DNA of 64,000 nucleotides from contig NZ_ML133570.1 in the NCBI RefSeq assembly GCF_003985125.1, positions 186,001 to 250,000 on the forward strand, given 5' to 3'. The position numbers and the translations under genes were made by a program. This document shows positions 7,910 through 17,411 of the stretch, piece after piece. Below the pieces are notes generated by a model. It was not told the origin of the DNA. It saw only the letters and a program-made list of their open reading frames with translations, and searched no databases. Each line of letters begins with the position of its first letter. Position 1 is the stretch's first letter. The DNA comes from Rhizobium phaseoli (GTDB taxonomy: Bacteria > Pseudomonadota > Alphaproteobacteria > Rhizobiales > Rhizobiaceae).

Positions 7910-8140
7910 TTATTTCTTGGTTTCGGTGTGCCCCTTCAGGTCGGGGCCGCCTTTGGAAAGATCAGCGCCGGTCACATGCGCTGGCACATGGATGTCATGA
8001 ATGACGCCGGGCGTCAGCGTCAGGTCGACGTGATGCGGCGGCAACACCTGCGCCTTCTGCATGCGGTTCGGCTTCGCCCGCTTCATGCGGTCTGACGCCT
8101 CCGTTCGTTTGTCCGGAACATGGGTCGAAGTGTGCATCAT
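7910..8140 (-). CDS. small His-containing protein of unknown function (76 residues)
   Basis: Starts MMHTSTHVPDKR, preceded by an excellent AAAGGAGG ribosome site at 5-base spacing (the ATG at 8137 is equally possible). The product is basic and hydrophilic, with several histidines (PPHHVDL, IHDIHVPAHV, GHTETKK) and no membrane segment or signal. Together with the 59-residue gene it forms a pair of minus-strand small genes. I do not recognise a family; the ribosome site makes expression likely. Confidence 0.6.
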   Translation of the reverse strand: MMHTSTHVPDKRTEASDRMKRAKPNRMQKAQVLPPHHVDLTLTPGVIHDIHVPAHVTGADLSKGGPDLKGHTETKK

Positions 8141-8299
8141 CGGCCTCCTTTTCAGCTCAACCAGAGCTTAACGAGCGGGCGCCGGGATGGTTCCCAAAAA
8201 ATCGGCCGATCTGCCTGCGACGACGGCCTTGACTGCGCCGGGAAGTTGATTACCTAGAGCTTGTTCGCAGCCTTCCAGACATCGGCTGCGGGCAACGTT

Positions 8300-8486
8300 T
8301 GGTGCCGGGCCCCTCTGGCGAGAGTTTTTACGGCGCTCTCGTGATGTCGGTACCGCCTGCAGCTTAGCCGGCGGATTTTTCATCGATGAAAATGCTCACC
8401 ATGCCTTGCCAGCATGCCCGTTGTGGCATGCCGCGTTTTTCGCTCTCAAAGCTCTCCAACAAGATTTGCGGCCGGGAGGTGCGGCC
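8300..8486 (+). promoter_or_regulatory. hairpin-rich leader with terminator-like stem before the TerC-like gene
   Basis: Four consecutive stems are visible: CGAGAG/CTCTCG (8319-8341), CCGCC/GGCGG followed by ATTTTT (8353-8380), TTTCATCGATGAAA, and GCATGCC-CGTTGT-GGCATGC followed by CGCGTTTTT (8412-8440). The last looks like an intrinsic terminator only 47 bases before the start codon, the arrangement expected of an attenuator or riboswitch expression platform. I could not match the conserved sequence of the yybP-ykoY manganese riboswitch. The region 8141-8300 shows nothing else. Confidence 0.45.
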
Positions 8487-9575
8487 ATGATTCAATCTGC
8501 AACCCATAAATCCTCGCTCGGCTATTTCCGCTGGGCTTTCATCGTCACCGCTCTCGGCCTTGTTCTCGGCGCCGTGCTCGGCTGGCAGACGACCGGCACC
8601 ATCGGCGGCATGGCGACCGTCTTCTTCATCTGCACCGTGCTTGCGGTGCTCGAGATCTCGCTGTCCTTCGACAATGCCATCGTCAATGCCAACAAGCTGA
8701 AGGAGATGACGCCGCTCTGGCAGAAGCGCTTCCTCACCTGGGGCATCATCATTGCCGTCTTCGGCATGCGCATCGTCTTTCCGCTGGCGATCGTCGCGAT
8801 CGCGGCACGGATCGGTCCCTGGGACGCGCTGGTGCTGGCTGCCCGCGAGCCCGAAGAATATGCCCGCATCATGAACGATGCGCACCTGCCGATCGCCGCC
8901 TTCGGCGGTACCTTCTTGATGATGGTCGGCCTCAGCTACTTCTTCGACCACGAGAAGAAAATCCATTGGCTGCGCGGCCTGGAAAAGGTGATGGCGCGCT
9001 CGGCGACCATCAGGGGCATCGAGATCGCCTTCGTGCTGGCGCTGATGCTTGTTTTCTCCTGGTTGATCGGCGGCGAGGAAGCCAGCATCTTCGTCCATTG
9101 CGCCATCTACGGCCTGCTCACCTTCCTGGCGGTCGAGGTCGTCGGCGAGCTGCTCGATGCTTCGCAGCAGACGATGAGCGCGGCCGCCAAGGGCGGCCTC
9201 GGCGCCTTCATCTATCTGGAGGTGCTGGATGCCAGCTTCTCCTTCGACGGCGTCATCGGCGCCTTTGCCTTGACGCAGAACCTCTTCGTCATCGCGATCG
9301 GCCTCGGCATCGGCGCCATGTACGTGCGCTCGATGACGATCATGCTGGTGGAGAAGGGAACGCTTGCCGAATACCGCTATCTCGAGCATGGCGCCTTCTA
9401 TGCCATCCTGATCCTCGCAGTGATCATGTATGCGCAGACCCTGGTGCACATCCCCGAGGTGATCACCGGCCTTGGCGGCGCCGCCCTGATCGGCCTGTCG
9501 CTCTGGTCATCCATCCGCCACAACAGGCGCGAGCGGGAAGATCACGCGCCCCGGCAGGAAGAACTTCACGCCTGA
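8487..9575 (+). CDS. TerC/DUF475-type integral membrane protein
   Basis: 362 residues from ATG 8487, chosen because GGGAGG lies 8 bases upstream and the residues before it look like translated leader. About nine hydrophobic segments. Acidic motifs inside membrane segments are typical of the TerC superfamily: LEISLSFDNAIVNANKL near the N-terminus and LEVLDASFSFDGVIGAFAL in the second half, forming two related halves with paired aspartates likely to bind a cation. TerC-like proteins act in metal (Mn2+, tellurite-linked) homeostasis or in metallating exported proteins; DUF475 members are poorly studied. Monocistronic with its own terminator and a structured leader. Confidence 0.8.
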   Translation: MIQSATHKSSLGYFRWAFIVTALGLVLGAVLGWQTTGTIGGMATVFFICTVLAVLEISLSFDNAIVNANKLKEMTPLWQKRFLTWGIIIAVFGMRIVFPLAIVAIAARIGPWDALVLAAREPEEYARIMNDAHLPIAAFGGTFLMMVGLSYFFDHEKKIHWLRGLEKVMARSATIRGIEIAFVLALMLVFSWLIGGEEASIFVHCAIYGLLTFLAVEVVGELLDASQQTMSAAAKGGLGAFIYLEVLDASFSFDGVIGAFALTQNLFVIAIGLGIGAMYVRSMTIMLVEKGTLAEYRYLEHGAFYAILILAVIMYAQTLVHIPEVITGLGGAALIGLSLWSSIRHNRREREDHAPRQEELHA

Positions 9576-9591
9576 CGATATCAAAAATAAA

Positions 9592-9622
9592 GCCCGCGAC
9601 CATCCGGTTGCGGGCTGTTTCA
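9592..9622 (+). terminator. intrinsic terminator after the TerC-like gene
   Basis: Stem GCCCGCGACC / GGTTGCGGGC with loop ATCC, then TGTTTCATT. Confidence 0.75.
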
Positions 9623-9648
9623 TTCATGCATGCCTTGAAGATCTTAAA

Positions 9649-9750
9649 GCATGTCGCGCAAAAGTGAGCAGCGGTTTTGCGGCAACGACATGCGTCAAAA
9701 CAAAGAGCTAAAGCGCGAAGAGCGAATCTGAAAGATCGCGACGCGCTTTA
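9649..9750 (+). repeat. RIME1-like intergenic mosaic element, copy 1
   Basis: About 102 bp made of two palindromes: GCATGTCG/CGACATGC (with inner CAAAA/TTTTG) and TAAAGCGCG/CGCGCTTTA. The same sequence recurs at 57041-57144 and, more diverged, at 57536-57636, all in the same orientation. This two-palindrome pattern is that of the Rhizobium intergenic mosaic elements. Its right end supplies the stop codon of the small minus-strand gene at 9748-9918. Confidence 0.8.
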
Positions 9751-9918
9751 GCGCGTGACCTGATCGAAGGAAGCCGGATCGATGCCGAGTTCCCTGAGGT
9801 CGCGGGCGCGGGGCCGGCGGCCGGCTTCGACAGCGGCGCTGACTGCATTTGCGGCGCCGAGCACGGCAAATGCACGGCCAAGCAAACCGGTGCGGATTGA
9901 ACTGCGGATAGCGGACAT
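9748..9918 (-). CDS. small protein of unknown function (56 residues)
   Basis: ATG at 9918 and stop TAA at 9748-9750. The product begins MSAIRSSIRTGLLGRAFAVLGAA, an amphipathic or weakly hydrophobic helix, followed by an Arg-rich stretch (EAGRRPRARDLRELGID) and PASFDQVTR. The basic helix plus LRELGI ending recalls the DUF1127-type small proteins of rhizobia, but the match is loose. The ribosome site is weak (GAGAG). The stop codon is formed by the edge of the repeat element. Confidence 0.5.
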   Translation of the reverse strand: MSAIRSSIRTGLLGRAFAVLGAANAVSAAVEAGRRPRARDLRELGIDPASFDQVTR

Positions 9919-10064
9919 TGTGTTTTACTCTCGTTCTATGATTGACCACCTGTAAGTGGGGCCGCCCGTCCCGCAGCACAATGAACGGAAAATCACCTCA
10001 GCCATGCAAAAAGAAGCGGCCGGCGCATGTCTCCATGGCCGGCCTTGAGGCAGGGTTTGTCTTT

Positions 10065-11582
10065 TTAGTCTTCGTTTGCCGCCAGCTGCGCAAGCACCTG
10101 TCCGCGGCCCCGCAGCCGCAGGATCAGCGGGATTAGGAAGGCGGCGGCTGCGACAATGAGCAGGCCGGCGGCGATCGGCGACATGACCAGCGTCGTAACG
10201 TCGCCCTGGCTGATCGCCAACGCCCGGCGCAGCTGCTGTTCGGCAAGCGGCCCGAGGATCAGGCCGACAACCGTCGGCGCAATCGGATAGCCGAAGAGCC
10301 GCATCACGTAACCGAGCAGGCCGAACGCCAGCAGCATGCCGAGCTCGAACACCGACGGATTGGCACCGATCGTCCCGAGCGTCGCAAACAGCAGGATACC
10401 GGCATAGAGCCACGGCTTCGGGATCGTCAGCAGCTTTACCCAGAGCCCGATCATCGGCAGGTTCAGGACGAGGAGCATCGCATTGGCGATGAGCAGGCTG
10501 GCGATTAGACCCCAGACGAGCTGCGGGTTGGTGGCAAACAGCAGCGGCCCGGGCTGCAGCCCGTATTGCTGGAAGCCGGCCAGCATGATCGCCGCCGTCG
10601 CCGTCGTCGGCAGGCCGAGCGTCAGCAGCGGCACCAACGTCCCAGCCGCAGACGCGTTGTTCGCCGCCTCCGGGCCGGCCACGCCTTCAATCGCGCCATG
10701 GCCGAACTCCTCGGGGTTCTTGGCCAGCCGCTTTTCCGTCGCATAGGAGAGGAAAGTGCCGATTTCGGCGCCGCCCGCCGGCATGGCGCCGATCGGAAAG
10801 CCGATCAGCGTGCCGCGTAGCCACGCCTTCCACGAACGCGCCCAGTCCTGCGCGTTCATCCACAGCGAGCCCTTGACGGCTTCGACCTTATCCTCGCCCC
10901 GGTTGCCCTGTGCGGCGATATAGAGCGTCTCGCCGATTGCGAACATCGCCACCGCCAGCGTCGTCACTTCGATGCCGTCGAGCAGGTCGGGTATGCCGAA
11001 GGAAAGCCGGGCCTGCCCCGTCTGCTGGTCGATGCCGACCATGGCAAGGGCAAAGCCGATGAACAGCGAGGTCAGCCCCCGCAGCGCCGAATCGCCGAAA
11101 GCCGAGGAGACGGTGACGAAGGCGAGCACCATCAGTGCGAAATATTCACGCGGTCCGAAAACCAGCGCCAGCTTGACGATATAGGGAGCGATGAAGGCGA
11201 GCCCGAGTGTCGCAATCAGGCCGGCGACGAAAGAACCGATCGCCGCCGTCGCCAGCGCCGGCCCACCACGCCCGGCCCGCGCCATCTTGTTGCCCTCGAG
11301 CGCCGTGACGATCGAGGCGCTTTCGCCTGGCGTGTTCAAGAGGATCGAGGTCGTCGAACCGCCATACATGCCGCCATAATAGATGCCGGCGAACATGATC
11401 AGCGAACCGCCGGGATCGAGTTTATAGGTGGCGGGCAACAGCAACGCCACGGTGAGTGCAGGTCCGATGCCGGGCAGCACGCCGACGGCAGTGCCGAGCG
11501 TCACGCCGACCAGCGCATAAACCAGGTTCATCGGCTGCATCGCAACCAGGATCCCCTGCCATAGGAATTCGAATGTGCTCAT
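10065..11582 (-). CDS. tctA: tripartite tricarboxylate transporter, large permease TctA
   Basis: 505 residues from ATG 11582 (MSTFEFL); upstream in-frame codons belong to the spacer after tctB. A very hydrophobic protein with about a dozen membrane segments. The TctA signature blocks are present: [21 protein letters not shown] near the N-terminus, [18 protein letters not shown], and [24 protein letters not shown] in the middle. With TctB and the binding protein TctC it imports citrate-like carboxylates using an ion gradient. Last gene of a tctC-tctB-tctA operon. Confidence 0.93.
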   Translation of the reverse strand: MSTFEFLWQGILVAMQPMNLVYALVGVTLGTAVGVLPGIGPALTVALLLPATYKLDPGGSLIMFAGIYYGGMYGGSTTSILLNTPGESASIVTALEGNKMARAGRGGPALATAAIGSFVAGLIATLGLAFIAPYIVKLALVFGPREYFALMVLAFVTVSSAFGDSALRGLTSLFIGFALAMVGIDQQTGQARLSFGIPDLLDGIEVTTLAVAMFAIGETLYIAAQGNRGEDKVEAVKGSLWMNAQDWARSWKAWLRGTLIGFPIGAMPAGGAEIGTFLSYATEKRLAKNPEEFGHGAIEGVAGPEAANNASAAGTLVPLLTLGLPTTATAAIMLAGFQQYGLQPGPLLFATNPQLVWGLIASLLIANAMLLVLNLPMIGLWVKLLTIPKPWLYAGILLFATLGTIGANPSVFELGMLLAFGLLGYVMRLFGYPIAPTVVGLILGPLAEQQLRRALAISQGDVTTLVMSPIAAGLLIVAAAAFLIPLILRLRGRGQVLAQLAANED

Positions 11583-11667
11583 CTTGATATCCCAAGCGCG
11601 TTCCCGGCCGTGCGTTACCCGACCGGCGCTGCGCAAAATCAAAAGTGCCGACAGCGCATCCGCGCTG

Positions 11668-12159
11668 TCAGAAGAACAGGCGTTCGAGCGGGCCGGCCGG
11701 CAGCGTCAGCTGCAGCAGCTGCGAGAAGATCGCCCAGACGACGAAGCTGAAGACGATGCCGAACGGCAGCGAGATCCAGAGCTTGCGTTTGCCGAAGCCG
11801 CGTGCCGTGAATGCAAACAGCAGACCGGTGGCGATCGAGAAGCCGGCAAGGCGCAGAAGCAGCATCTGTCCGACAAGACCGGCAACGATCCAGATGACGG
11901 GCGCCACTTCCTGCCGATCGCGTTCCGGAAACTCGCCGCGCCAGGCTTCGGCGACGGTCCAGATCCCAAGACAGAAGAGGCCGAAGGCCACCACTTCGGG
12001 CATCGTTGCCGGGCCGATGCGGTCGTACTGCGCGATTGCTTTCAGATGCGATGCATCCCAGAACATCACGCCGGCGACAAGAAAGAGGAATGCGGCAATG
12101 ATGAACGCCGCCCAATCAGGGCGGCGTGTGGTTGCCGAGGAGGTGTTATCCCCGCTCAT
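11668..12159 (-). CDS. tctB: tripartite tricarboxylate transporter, small permease TctB
   Basis: 163 residues with four predicted membrane helices ([66 protein letters not shown]), the size and layout of TctB. The segment [19 protein letters not shown] is the family's typical 'GP..FP' motif between helices 1 and 2. Its ATG overlaps the stop of tctC (12156-12159), implying translational coupling. It lies 85 bp before tctA. Confidence 0.9.
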   Translation of the reverse strand: MSGDNTSSATTRRPDWAAFIIAAFLFLVAGVMFWDASHLKAIAQYDRIGPATMPEVVAFGLFCLGIWTVAEAWRGEFPERDRQEVAPVIWIVAGLVGQMLLLRLAGFSIATGLLFAFTARGFGKRKLWISLPFGIVFSFVVWAIFSQLLQLTLPAGPLERLFF

Positions 12160-13100
12160 TGAACAAGTCCGATCTCTTTGAGAATGCCTTCGGTGGCGGC
12201 GACATCCTTTTCGAGCTGCGCCTTGAAGGCGTCGCCGGACAGGTAGGTGTCGGCCCAGCCCTTGGTCTTCAGCGTTTCCTGCCAGGTGGCGGAGCTGTGC
12301 AACTTCTCGAAATCGGAAGTGATGGCCGCGACCTGCTCTGCCGACAGGCCGGGGGCCGCGGCGACCATGCGCCAGTTCTGGATGCTGACATCGGTGCCGG
12401 CTTCCTTCAGCGTCGGCGCATCAACGCCGTCGATACGCTTGTCGCTCGATACGGCAAGAAGACGCAGCGTGCCCGCTTTCACCTGCGATTCGAATTCGCT
12501 GTAGCTCGATACGCCGGCTGTAACCTGACTGCCGAGCATGGCGGCAAGTGCTTCACCGCCGCCGGAAAAGGCGACATAGTTGATCTTGGTCGGGTCGACG
12601 CCGGCGGCCTTGGCGATCAGGCCGACCGTGATGTGGTCGGTGCCGCCAGCCGAGCCGCCGCCCCAGGAAACCGCGCCCGGATCCTTCTTCAGCGCCGCGA
12701 CCAGATCCGCCATCGTCTTGATATCGGACGAGGCGGGAACGACGACGGCCTCATATTCGCCGGTCAGGCGAGCGATCGGCGTGACGTTCTTGAGGGTCAC
12801 CGGCGACTTGTTGGTGAGGATGGCGCCGACCATCACATAGCCGCCGACGATCAGCGAGTTCGGGTTGCCGGCGGCCTGGCTGCTGAACTGCGCCAGCCCG
12901 ATGGTGCCGCCGGCGCCGGGGACATTCTGGACCTGGACGTTGCCGGAGATCTTCTCCTGCTGCAGCGCTGTCTGCAGCGAACGGGCCGTCTGGTCCCAGC
13001 CGCCACCGGGCGCGGCCGGCGCGATGATGGTGTAGTCGGCCGCATAGGCGGGCAGCGCGATCGCCGCTGCAATGATGGTTGCGATGAACGTATGCTTCAC
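12156..13100 (-). CDS. tctC: tripartite tricarboxylate transporter, periplasmic binding protein TctC
   Basis: 314 residues from the GTG at 13100, which has GGAGGA 8 bases upstream and gives a proper signal peptide ([19 protein letters not shown]). The mature protein opens with [19 protein letters not shown], the carboxylate-binding loop of the TctC/Bug family, and has [15 protein letters not shown] and [10 protein letters not shown] further on. It captures the substrate for TctAB. The wording is TctC-proper (tricarboxylate/citrate-like) rather than generic Bug, but the ligand is not proven. First gene of the operon. Confidence 0.92.
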   Translation of the reverse strand: MKHTFIATIIAAAIALPAYAADYTIIAPAAPGGGWDQTARSLQTALQQEKISGNVQVQNVPGAGGTIGLAQFSSQAAGNPNSLIVGGYVMVGAILTNKSPVTLKNVTPIARLTGEYEAVVVPASSDIKTMADLVAALKKDPGAVSWGGGSAGGTDHITVGLIAKAAGVDPTKINYVAFSGGGEALAAMLGSQVTAGVSSYSEFESQVKAGTLRLLAVSSDKRIDGVDAPTLKEAGTDVSIQNWRMVAAAPGLSAEQVAAITSDFEKLHSSATWQETLKTKGWADTYLSGDAFKAQLEKDVAATEGILKEIGLVQ

Positions 13101-13354
13101 GATGTGTCCTCCGTCGGCGGCTGAGCGCACCGCCTGTTATTCTCCAGGGAATCGGGAGGGGTAGCCGGCCGGCGGACACAGTTGTCCTGAATGACGAGCG
13201 GAAGACCTCCCAAGGCTTCGGTTCTCCGCCTCCACGGAGAAGAAGTAGCCAAAGCCACCACAACAAGCTGTCATCTAGCTGACAGCCGCCAGATATCCAG
13301 GAGGAAAGGACACTTTTTTGCCGTAATTGCACGCGTCGTCTTGCTGGGAGCCTT
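13101..13354. promoter_or_regulatory. upstream region of tctCBA
   Basis: 254 bases between the binding-protein gene and tctC. A GCTGTCA / TGACAGC palindrome at 13267-13286 could be an operator or the 3' hairpin of the gene at 13355. No convincing -35/-10 pair is visible; a TctD-type regulator encoded nearby would be expected to act here. Confidence 0.35.
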
Positions 13355-14419
13355 TCACTGCGCCCGCAGGACCTCGTTCCAGTGCGCGATCAGCCGCGCC
13401 CGCTTCACCTGGTCGAGATAGACCATCAGCCCGGGGCTGACAGGCACTGGCCGAAGTTGGGCGCCGAGCAGCTCCTGCAGCGTATTGGCGGTATTCTCGC
13501 CGGCCACCTCGGGACTCACCGCGGGGATCTGCAGCTCGCGCGCCATGATCGTCTGGCCCTCCTTCGACATGAAGAAGGCAAGGTAGCGGCGACCGAGCTC
13601 CGGCTCGGCGGCCGCCTGCGGCACCAGGCCGATCCGCGACATCACCACCGTATAGTCCTTCGGCAGCACGATGCCGACATCGGGATGCCGCGACGCCCAG
13701 TCGGCGGCGTAGGAGCCGAGGATATTGTAGCCGAGCACGAAGCGCCCATCGGCAACCCGTTCGAGGATCGCCGAGCTCGTCGAGTAAAGCTTGACGCCGG
13801 CCGCGCCCATCGCGCCAATCACCGACCAGATGTCGCCGAACTGCTCCTGGTCGCGCGCCATGAACAGAAAGCCGACACCGGACCGCTCGATATCGTAGGT
13901 GCTGATCCGGCCATAGATCGCATTGCCCTTGCGCTTCAGATAGTCGACGAATTCCGCCCGCGAACTTGGCACCGGCTCATGCGCGAAGCTCGGCTTGTGA
14001 TAGACGAAGACCGCCGGCTCGAAGGTCAGCGCATAAGCGGTGTTGCGCCAGTTCGCCCATTTCGGCCATGCGGCGCTCATCGGCAGATTGCTGACCTGCG
14101 CATAGCCGTCATTCGAGAGCTTCACCTGCAGGTCCATCGCCGAGGAGAAGGCAAAATCCGCGGTCTTGCCGCCGGCATCCGTCTCCCCGACGATCCGGTC
14201 GTAGATTTCGCCCGTCAGCATATCCTCATACCTGACCGCGACATCGGGATTGGCCTCCTGAAAACCCCGGATCATCGGCTGCGCCAGCGGCTCGTCGAGC
14301 GAGGAATAAACTGTCAGCACCGGCGCCTCGGCCCTGCCCGATTTCGCCGGATAGAAGGTCTGATCGGCGAGCGCAAAACCCGGCCAGAACGCCAACAGCA
14401 AAATAAAAATTCTCCTCAT
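13355..14419 (-). CDS. periplasmic solute-binding protein (iron(III)/AfuA-like fold), likely partner of the TctDE-like sensor
   Basis: 354 residues from ATG 14419, where the signal peptide begins (MRRIFILLLAFWPGFALA). The mature part starts APVLTVYSSLDEPLAQPMIRGFQE, the type II binding-protein opening, with LTGEIYDRIVGE and a hinge region GYNILGSYAADW. No ABC permease or ATPase gene adjoins it. In many proteobacteria a lone binding protein of this class accompanies a TctD/TctE-like two-component pair and is thought to present ligand to the sensor. Here the pair is 2.3 kb away on the other strand with a cyclase gene between. Confidence 0.8.
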   Translation of the reverse strand: MRRIFILLLAFWPGFALADQTFYPAKSGRAEAPVLTVYSSLDEPLAQPMIRGFQEANPDVAVRYEDMLTGEIYDRIVGETDAGGKTADFAFSSAMDLQVKLSNDGYAQVSNLPMSAAWPKWANWRNTAYALTFEPAVFVYHKPSFAHEPVPSSRAEFVDYLKRKGNAIYGRISTYDIERSGVGFLFMARDQEQFGDIWSVIGAMGAAGVKLYSTSSAILERVADGRFVLGYNILGSYAADWASRHPDVGIVLPKDYTVVMSRIGLVPQAAAEPELGRRYLAFFMSKEGQTIMARELQIPAVSPEVAGENTANTLQELLGAQLRPVPVSPGLMVYLDQVKRARLIAHWNEVLRAQ

Positions 14420-14769
14420 GCCGTAACAATGCCCGAGCCTGCGGAAGGGGGCAAGGGCGCGCCGCAGCGAACCCCGCCGGTCAGCCAACGCAACTCGGTA
14501 ACTGATCGCTTTCGGTGCCGACCGGCAAGCTTTGACCATGCCGTCTATTTCGTTTCCGCCAACGAGAACCCTTTTTCACCATAAAGTATTAGCAATCAAA
14601 GCCGTCCTTCACCCCTTTAGAGTATTGATGAAGACCCGCGACGATATATGGTCGCGCTACCGCGTCAAAACGTCGAAGCGGCCCGAATTTTGTTTTTGGG
14701 CGACGACTATGCGCGACGAAAAACTCTGAAAATAGCTAGGTTATTCCAGGAAGATCCATGGGAGGGGTC
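14420..14769. promoter_or_regulatory. divergent intergenic region
   Basis: 350 bases between the binding-protein gene (minus) and the cyclase gene (plus). It contains a CGCGAC/GTCGCG stem at 14637-14656 and an AT-rich stretch around 14560-14640. No clear promoter elements, no open frame with a ribosome site. Confidence 0.35.
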
Positions 14770-16638
14770 ATGGAACGACGACTGAGCGCTATTCTCGCTG
14801 CGGACGTCGTCGGCTATAGCCGACTGATGGGCATCGATGAGTCAGGCACGCTGCAGGCGCTGAACCGCCATCGCTGCGAGCTGGTCGATATCCGGATTTC
14901 GGACTACAAGGGCCGGATCGTCAAACTCACCGGCGACGGCATCCTTGCCGAATTCCAGAGCGTGGTGAATGCGGTCGCCTGCGCCGCCGAGATCCAGCGC
15001 AGCATGTCGGCCCGCAACGAGAACGTTCCCAAGGATGAGCGCGTCGAATTCCGCATGGGCATCAATCTCGGCGACGTCGTCGTCGAAAACGGCGACATTT
15101 TCGGCGACGGCGTCAATCTTGCCGCGAGACTCGAGCGTATCGCCGCGCCCGGCGGCATTGCCGTGTCGGCTTCGGTCCGCGATCAGGTCGGCTCGCGCCT
15201 CAATCTCGGCTTCGAATTCATCGGCGAGCACATGCTGAAGAACATCCGGCAGCCAGTGCAGGTCTATACCGTCACGCTCGCGCCGCCCTCTTCCACCAGG
15301 CTCGTAGCGCAGAACCGCAATACCTGCTTCATCGCGGTGCTGCCCTTCACCAATATGAGCGGCGACGCCGACCAGGATTATTTCTCCGACGGCATAACCG
15401 AAGACATCATCACCGATCTCTCCAAGATTTCCAGCCTGCACGTCGTGCCGCGCAATACGATCTTCACCTATAAGGGCATATCGGTGAAGTTGAAGCGGCT
15501 CGCCCAGGAACTCGGCGTGCGCTATGTGCTCGAAGGAAGCGTGCGCATCTTCGACAAGCGCGTGCGCATCTCCGGCCAGTTGATCGACACCGCCAATGGC
15601 GATCATCTCTGGGCCGAGCGCTACGACCGCGACCTCACCGACATCTTCGCCATCCAGGACGAGATCACCCATGCGATCGTCGGCCAGCTGAAGGTGCGCC
15701 TGCTGCCGGAGGAGAAGAAAGCGATCGCCAACGAACCGACCGCCAATGTCGAGGCCTATACCTATTATCTCCGGGGCCGCCAGCTTTCCCACACCTGGAC
15801 GAAATCCTATCTGCAGCTCGCCAGACGCATGTTCTGCAAGGCAGTCGAGCTCGATCCGGACTATGCCCGCGCCTATGCCGGCATCGCCGATTGCGACGCC
15901 GCAATCCGCGACTGGGCACCCGACGATGTGCCGCTGAGACGCATCCTCGAGATGAGCGCCCGCGCGCTGGCGCTCGATCCCGATCTTCCCGAAGCCCATG
16001 CCTCGCACGGTCTGGCGCTGCACCAGAGCGGCTACGATGATCGGGCGGCGGCAGCCTTCGAACGTGCCCTGACGCTCGACCCGAACCTCTTCGAGGCGAA
16101 TTTCCATTATGCCCGGTTCTTCTTCATGCACGGAAACTTTGCCGAATCCGTTCATTATTTCACCCGCGCCGCCGAAATCCGCCCTGACGACTACGTCTCG
16201 CCGATCCATCTGATGGCCGCCTACCATTCGCTCGGCCGTGAGGTGGACAGGGAAAACTGGGCGCGCCTCGGTCTGCTGCGCGCCGAACGCGCGCTGAATC
16301 TCAATCCGGAAAATTCCGGCCCGGCCCATCGCGGCGCGCTGGCGCTTGCCCATCTCGGCGACGCGGCGCGCGCACGCGACTGGGCGGCGCGGGCGATCGC
16401 CATCGATCCCGACGACATTGTCGCCCAATATAATCTCGCCTGCGTCTATTCCGTCCTCGGCGACGTCGACCAGGCAATCGACCTGTTGGAGAAGCTGCTG
16501 CCGAACAGCTCCGTCTACCATATCAAATGGTTCAACAATGATTCCGACCTCGACAACATCCGCGACGACCCGCGCTTCCAGAAGCTGCTCGCCGCCGCGA
16601 TGACGCAGCGCCGGGAGATGGAGCGGACGGGCAGCTGA
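14770..16638 (+). CDS. class III adenylate cyclase with TolB-like and TPR domains
   Basis: 622 residues; the ATG at 14770 follows GGAGGGG, better than the ATG at 14758. Residues 1-170 are a class III cyclase domain: LAADVVGYSRLM and LTGDGILAEF carry the two metal-binding aspartates, and FGDGVNLAARLE carries the Asp, Asn and Arg of the active site. Residues about 190-310 form the FIAVLPFTNMSGDADQDYFSDGI domain often fused to rhizobial cyclases, with VRYVLEGSVR. The C-terminal half is TPR helices. Cytosolic, no membrane segment. It probably makes cAMP in response to an unknown interacting partner. Confidence 0.88.
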   Translation: MERRLSAILAADVVGYSRLMGIDESGTLQALNRHRCELVDIRISDYKGRIVKLTGDGILAEFQSVVNAVACAAEIQRSMSARNENVPKDERVEFRMGINLGDVVVENGDIFGDGVNLAARLERIAAPGGIAVSASVRDQVGSRLNLGFEFIGEHMLKNIRQPVQVYTVTLAPPSSTRLVAQNRNTCFIAVLPFTNMSGDADQDYFSDGITEDIITDLSKISSLHVVPRNTIFTYKGISVKLKRLAQELGVRYVLEGSVRIFDKRVRISGQLIDTANGDHLWAERYDRDLTDIFAIQDEITHAIVGQLKVRLLPEEKKAIANEPTANVEAYTYYLRGRQLSHTWTKSYLQLARRMFCKAVELDPDYARAYAGIADCDAAIRDWAPDDVPLRRILEMSARALALDPDLPEAHASHGLALHQSGYDDRAAAAFERALTLDPNLFEANFHYARFFFMHGNFAESVHYFTRAAEIRPDDYVSPIHLMAAYHSLGREVDRENWARLGLLRAERALNLNPENSGPAHRGALALAHLGDAARARDWAARAIAIDPDDIVAQYNLACVYSVLGDVDQAIDLLEKLLPNSSVYHIKWFNNDSDLDNIRDDPRFQKLLAAAMTQRREMERTGS

Positions 16639-16733
16639 GATCGATCTTGTCCGACCCCTTCACCAATCTTCAAAATCGCTGTGACAACCCGCCTTCGCCC
16701 CTGTAACGTCGCTCGAAAAACAGGGGAAAATCC

Positions 16734-17411
16734 GTGCGAATCCTGCTCACCGAAGACAATATCGCGCTGGCCGATGGGCTCTCGGCGATCTTGCGCGGCA
16801 CGGGCCATGCCGTCGACGTCGTTCATGACGGCGCGTCTGCCAATGCGGTCATCGCCGCTGAAAATTTCGACCTTGTCATTCTCGACCTCAACCTGCCGGA
16901 GATGGACGGGCTCGACGTGCTGCGCGCCATGCGCGCCCGGCAGAACCAGGCGGCCGTTCTTATCCTGACGGCGCGCGGCGCGCCGGAAGAACGGGTGAAG
17001 GGTCTCGATCTCGGCGCCGACGATTATCTGATCAAACCCTTCGACATCGCCGAATTCGAGGCCCGCGTGCGCGTGCTGCTGCGCCGCCAGGCCGGGCTGC
17101 GTTCGGCGACGGTCGGCTTCGGCGGCATTTCCTTCGACCTCAATTCCCGCACCTTCTCCGCCGGTTCCACCCCTCTCGACATTCCCGCCCGCGAACTTGG
17201 CCTGCTCGAAATCCTCTTCATGCGGGCCGGCAAGGTCGTCGCCAAGGAGGCGATCATCCAGTCGCTGACCGCCTTCGACGACGACATTTCCGCAAACGCG
17301 ATCGAGCAATATGTCAGCCGGCTGAGAAAGCGCCTGTCGCCGCACGGCCTGACGGTCAAGACTGCTCGCGGCATCGGCTATTATCTCGACAAGCTGCCCG
17401 AGGCCCCATGA
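16734..17411 (+). CDS. tctD: OmpR-family response regulator, TctD-like
   Basis: 225 residues from a GTG start. Receiver domain: MRILLTEDN, phosphoacceptor Asp51 in VILDLNLPEMDG, LTARG and LIKPFD. DNA-binding winged helix: ARELGLLEILFMRAGKVV, NAIEQYVSRLRKRL and the closing TARGIGYYL. The stop overlaps the sensor kinase start by four bases. With tctCBA and the binding protein close by, it is a plausible regulator of the carboxylate transporter, by analogy with TctDE of enteric bacteria; direct evidence is lacking. Confidence 0.85.
   Translation: MRILLTEDNIALADGLSAILRGTGHAVDVVHDGASANAVIAAENFDLVILDLNLPEMDGLDVLRAMRARQNQAAVLILTARGAPEERVKGLDLGADDYLIKPFDIAEFEARVRVLLRRQAGLRSATVGFGGISFDLNSRTFSAGSTPLDIPARELGLLEILFMRAGKVVAKEAIIQSLTAFDDDISANAIEQYVSRLRKRLSPHGLTVKTARGIGYYLDKLPEAP

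Noticed and set aside
8168..8383. 71-residue minus-strand frame upstream of the TerC-like gene
   Set aside because: Covers the hairpin-rich leader, has no ribosome site and no recognisable protein text.
8300..8440. yybP-ykoY manganese riboswitch before the TerC-like gene
   Set aside because: Expected from gene family, but the conserved loop sequences could not be matched; kept only as an unassigned structured leader.
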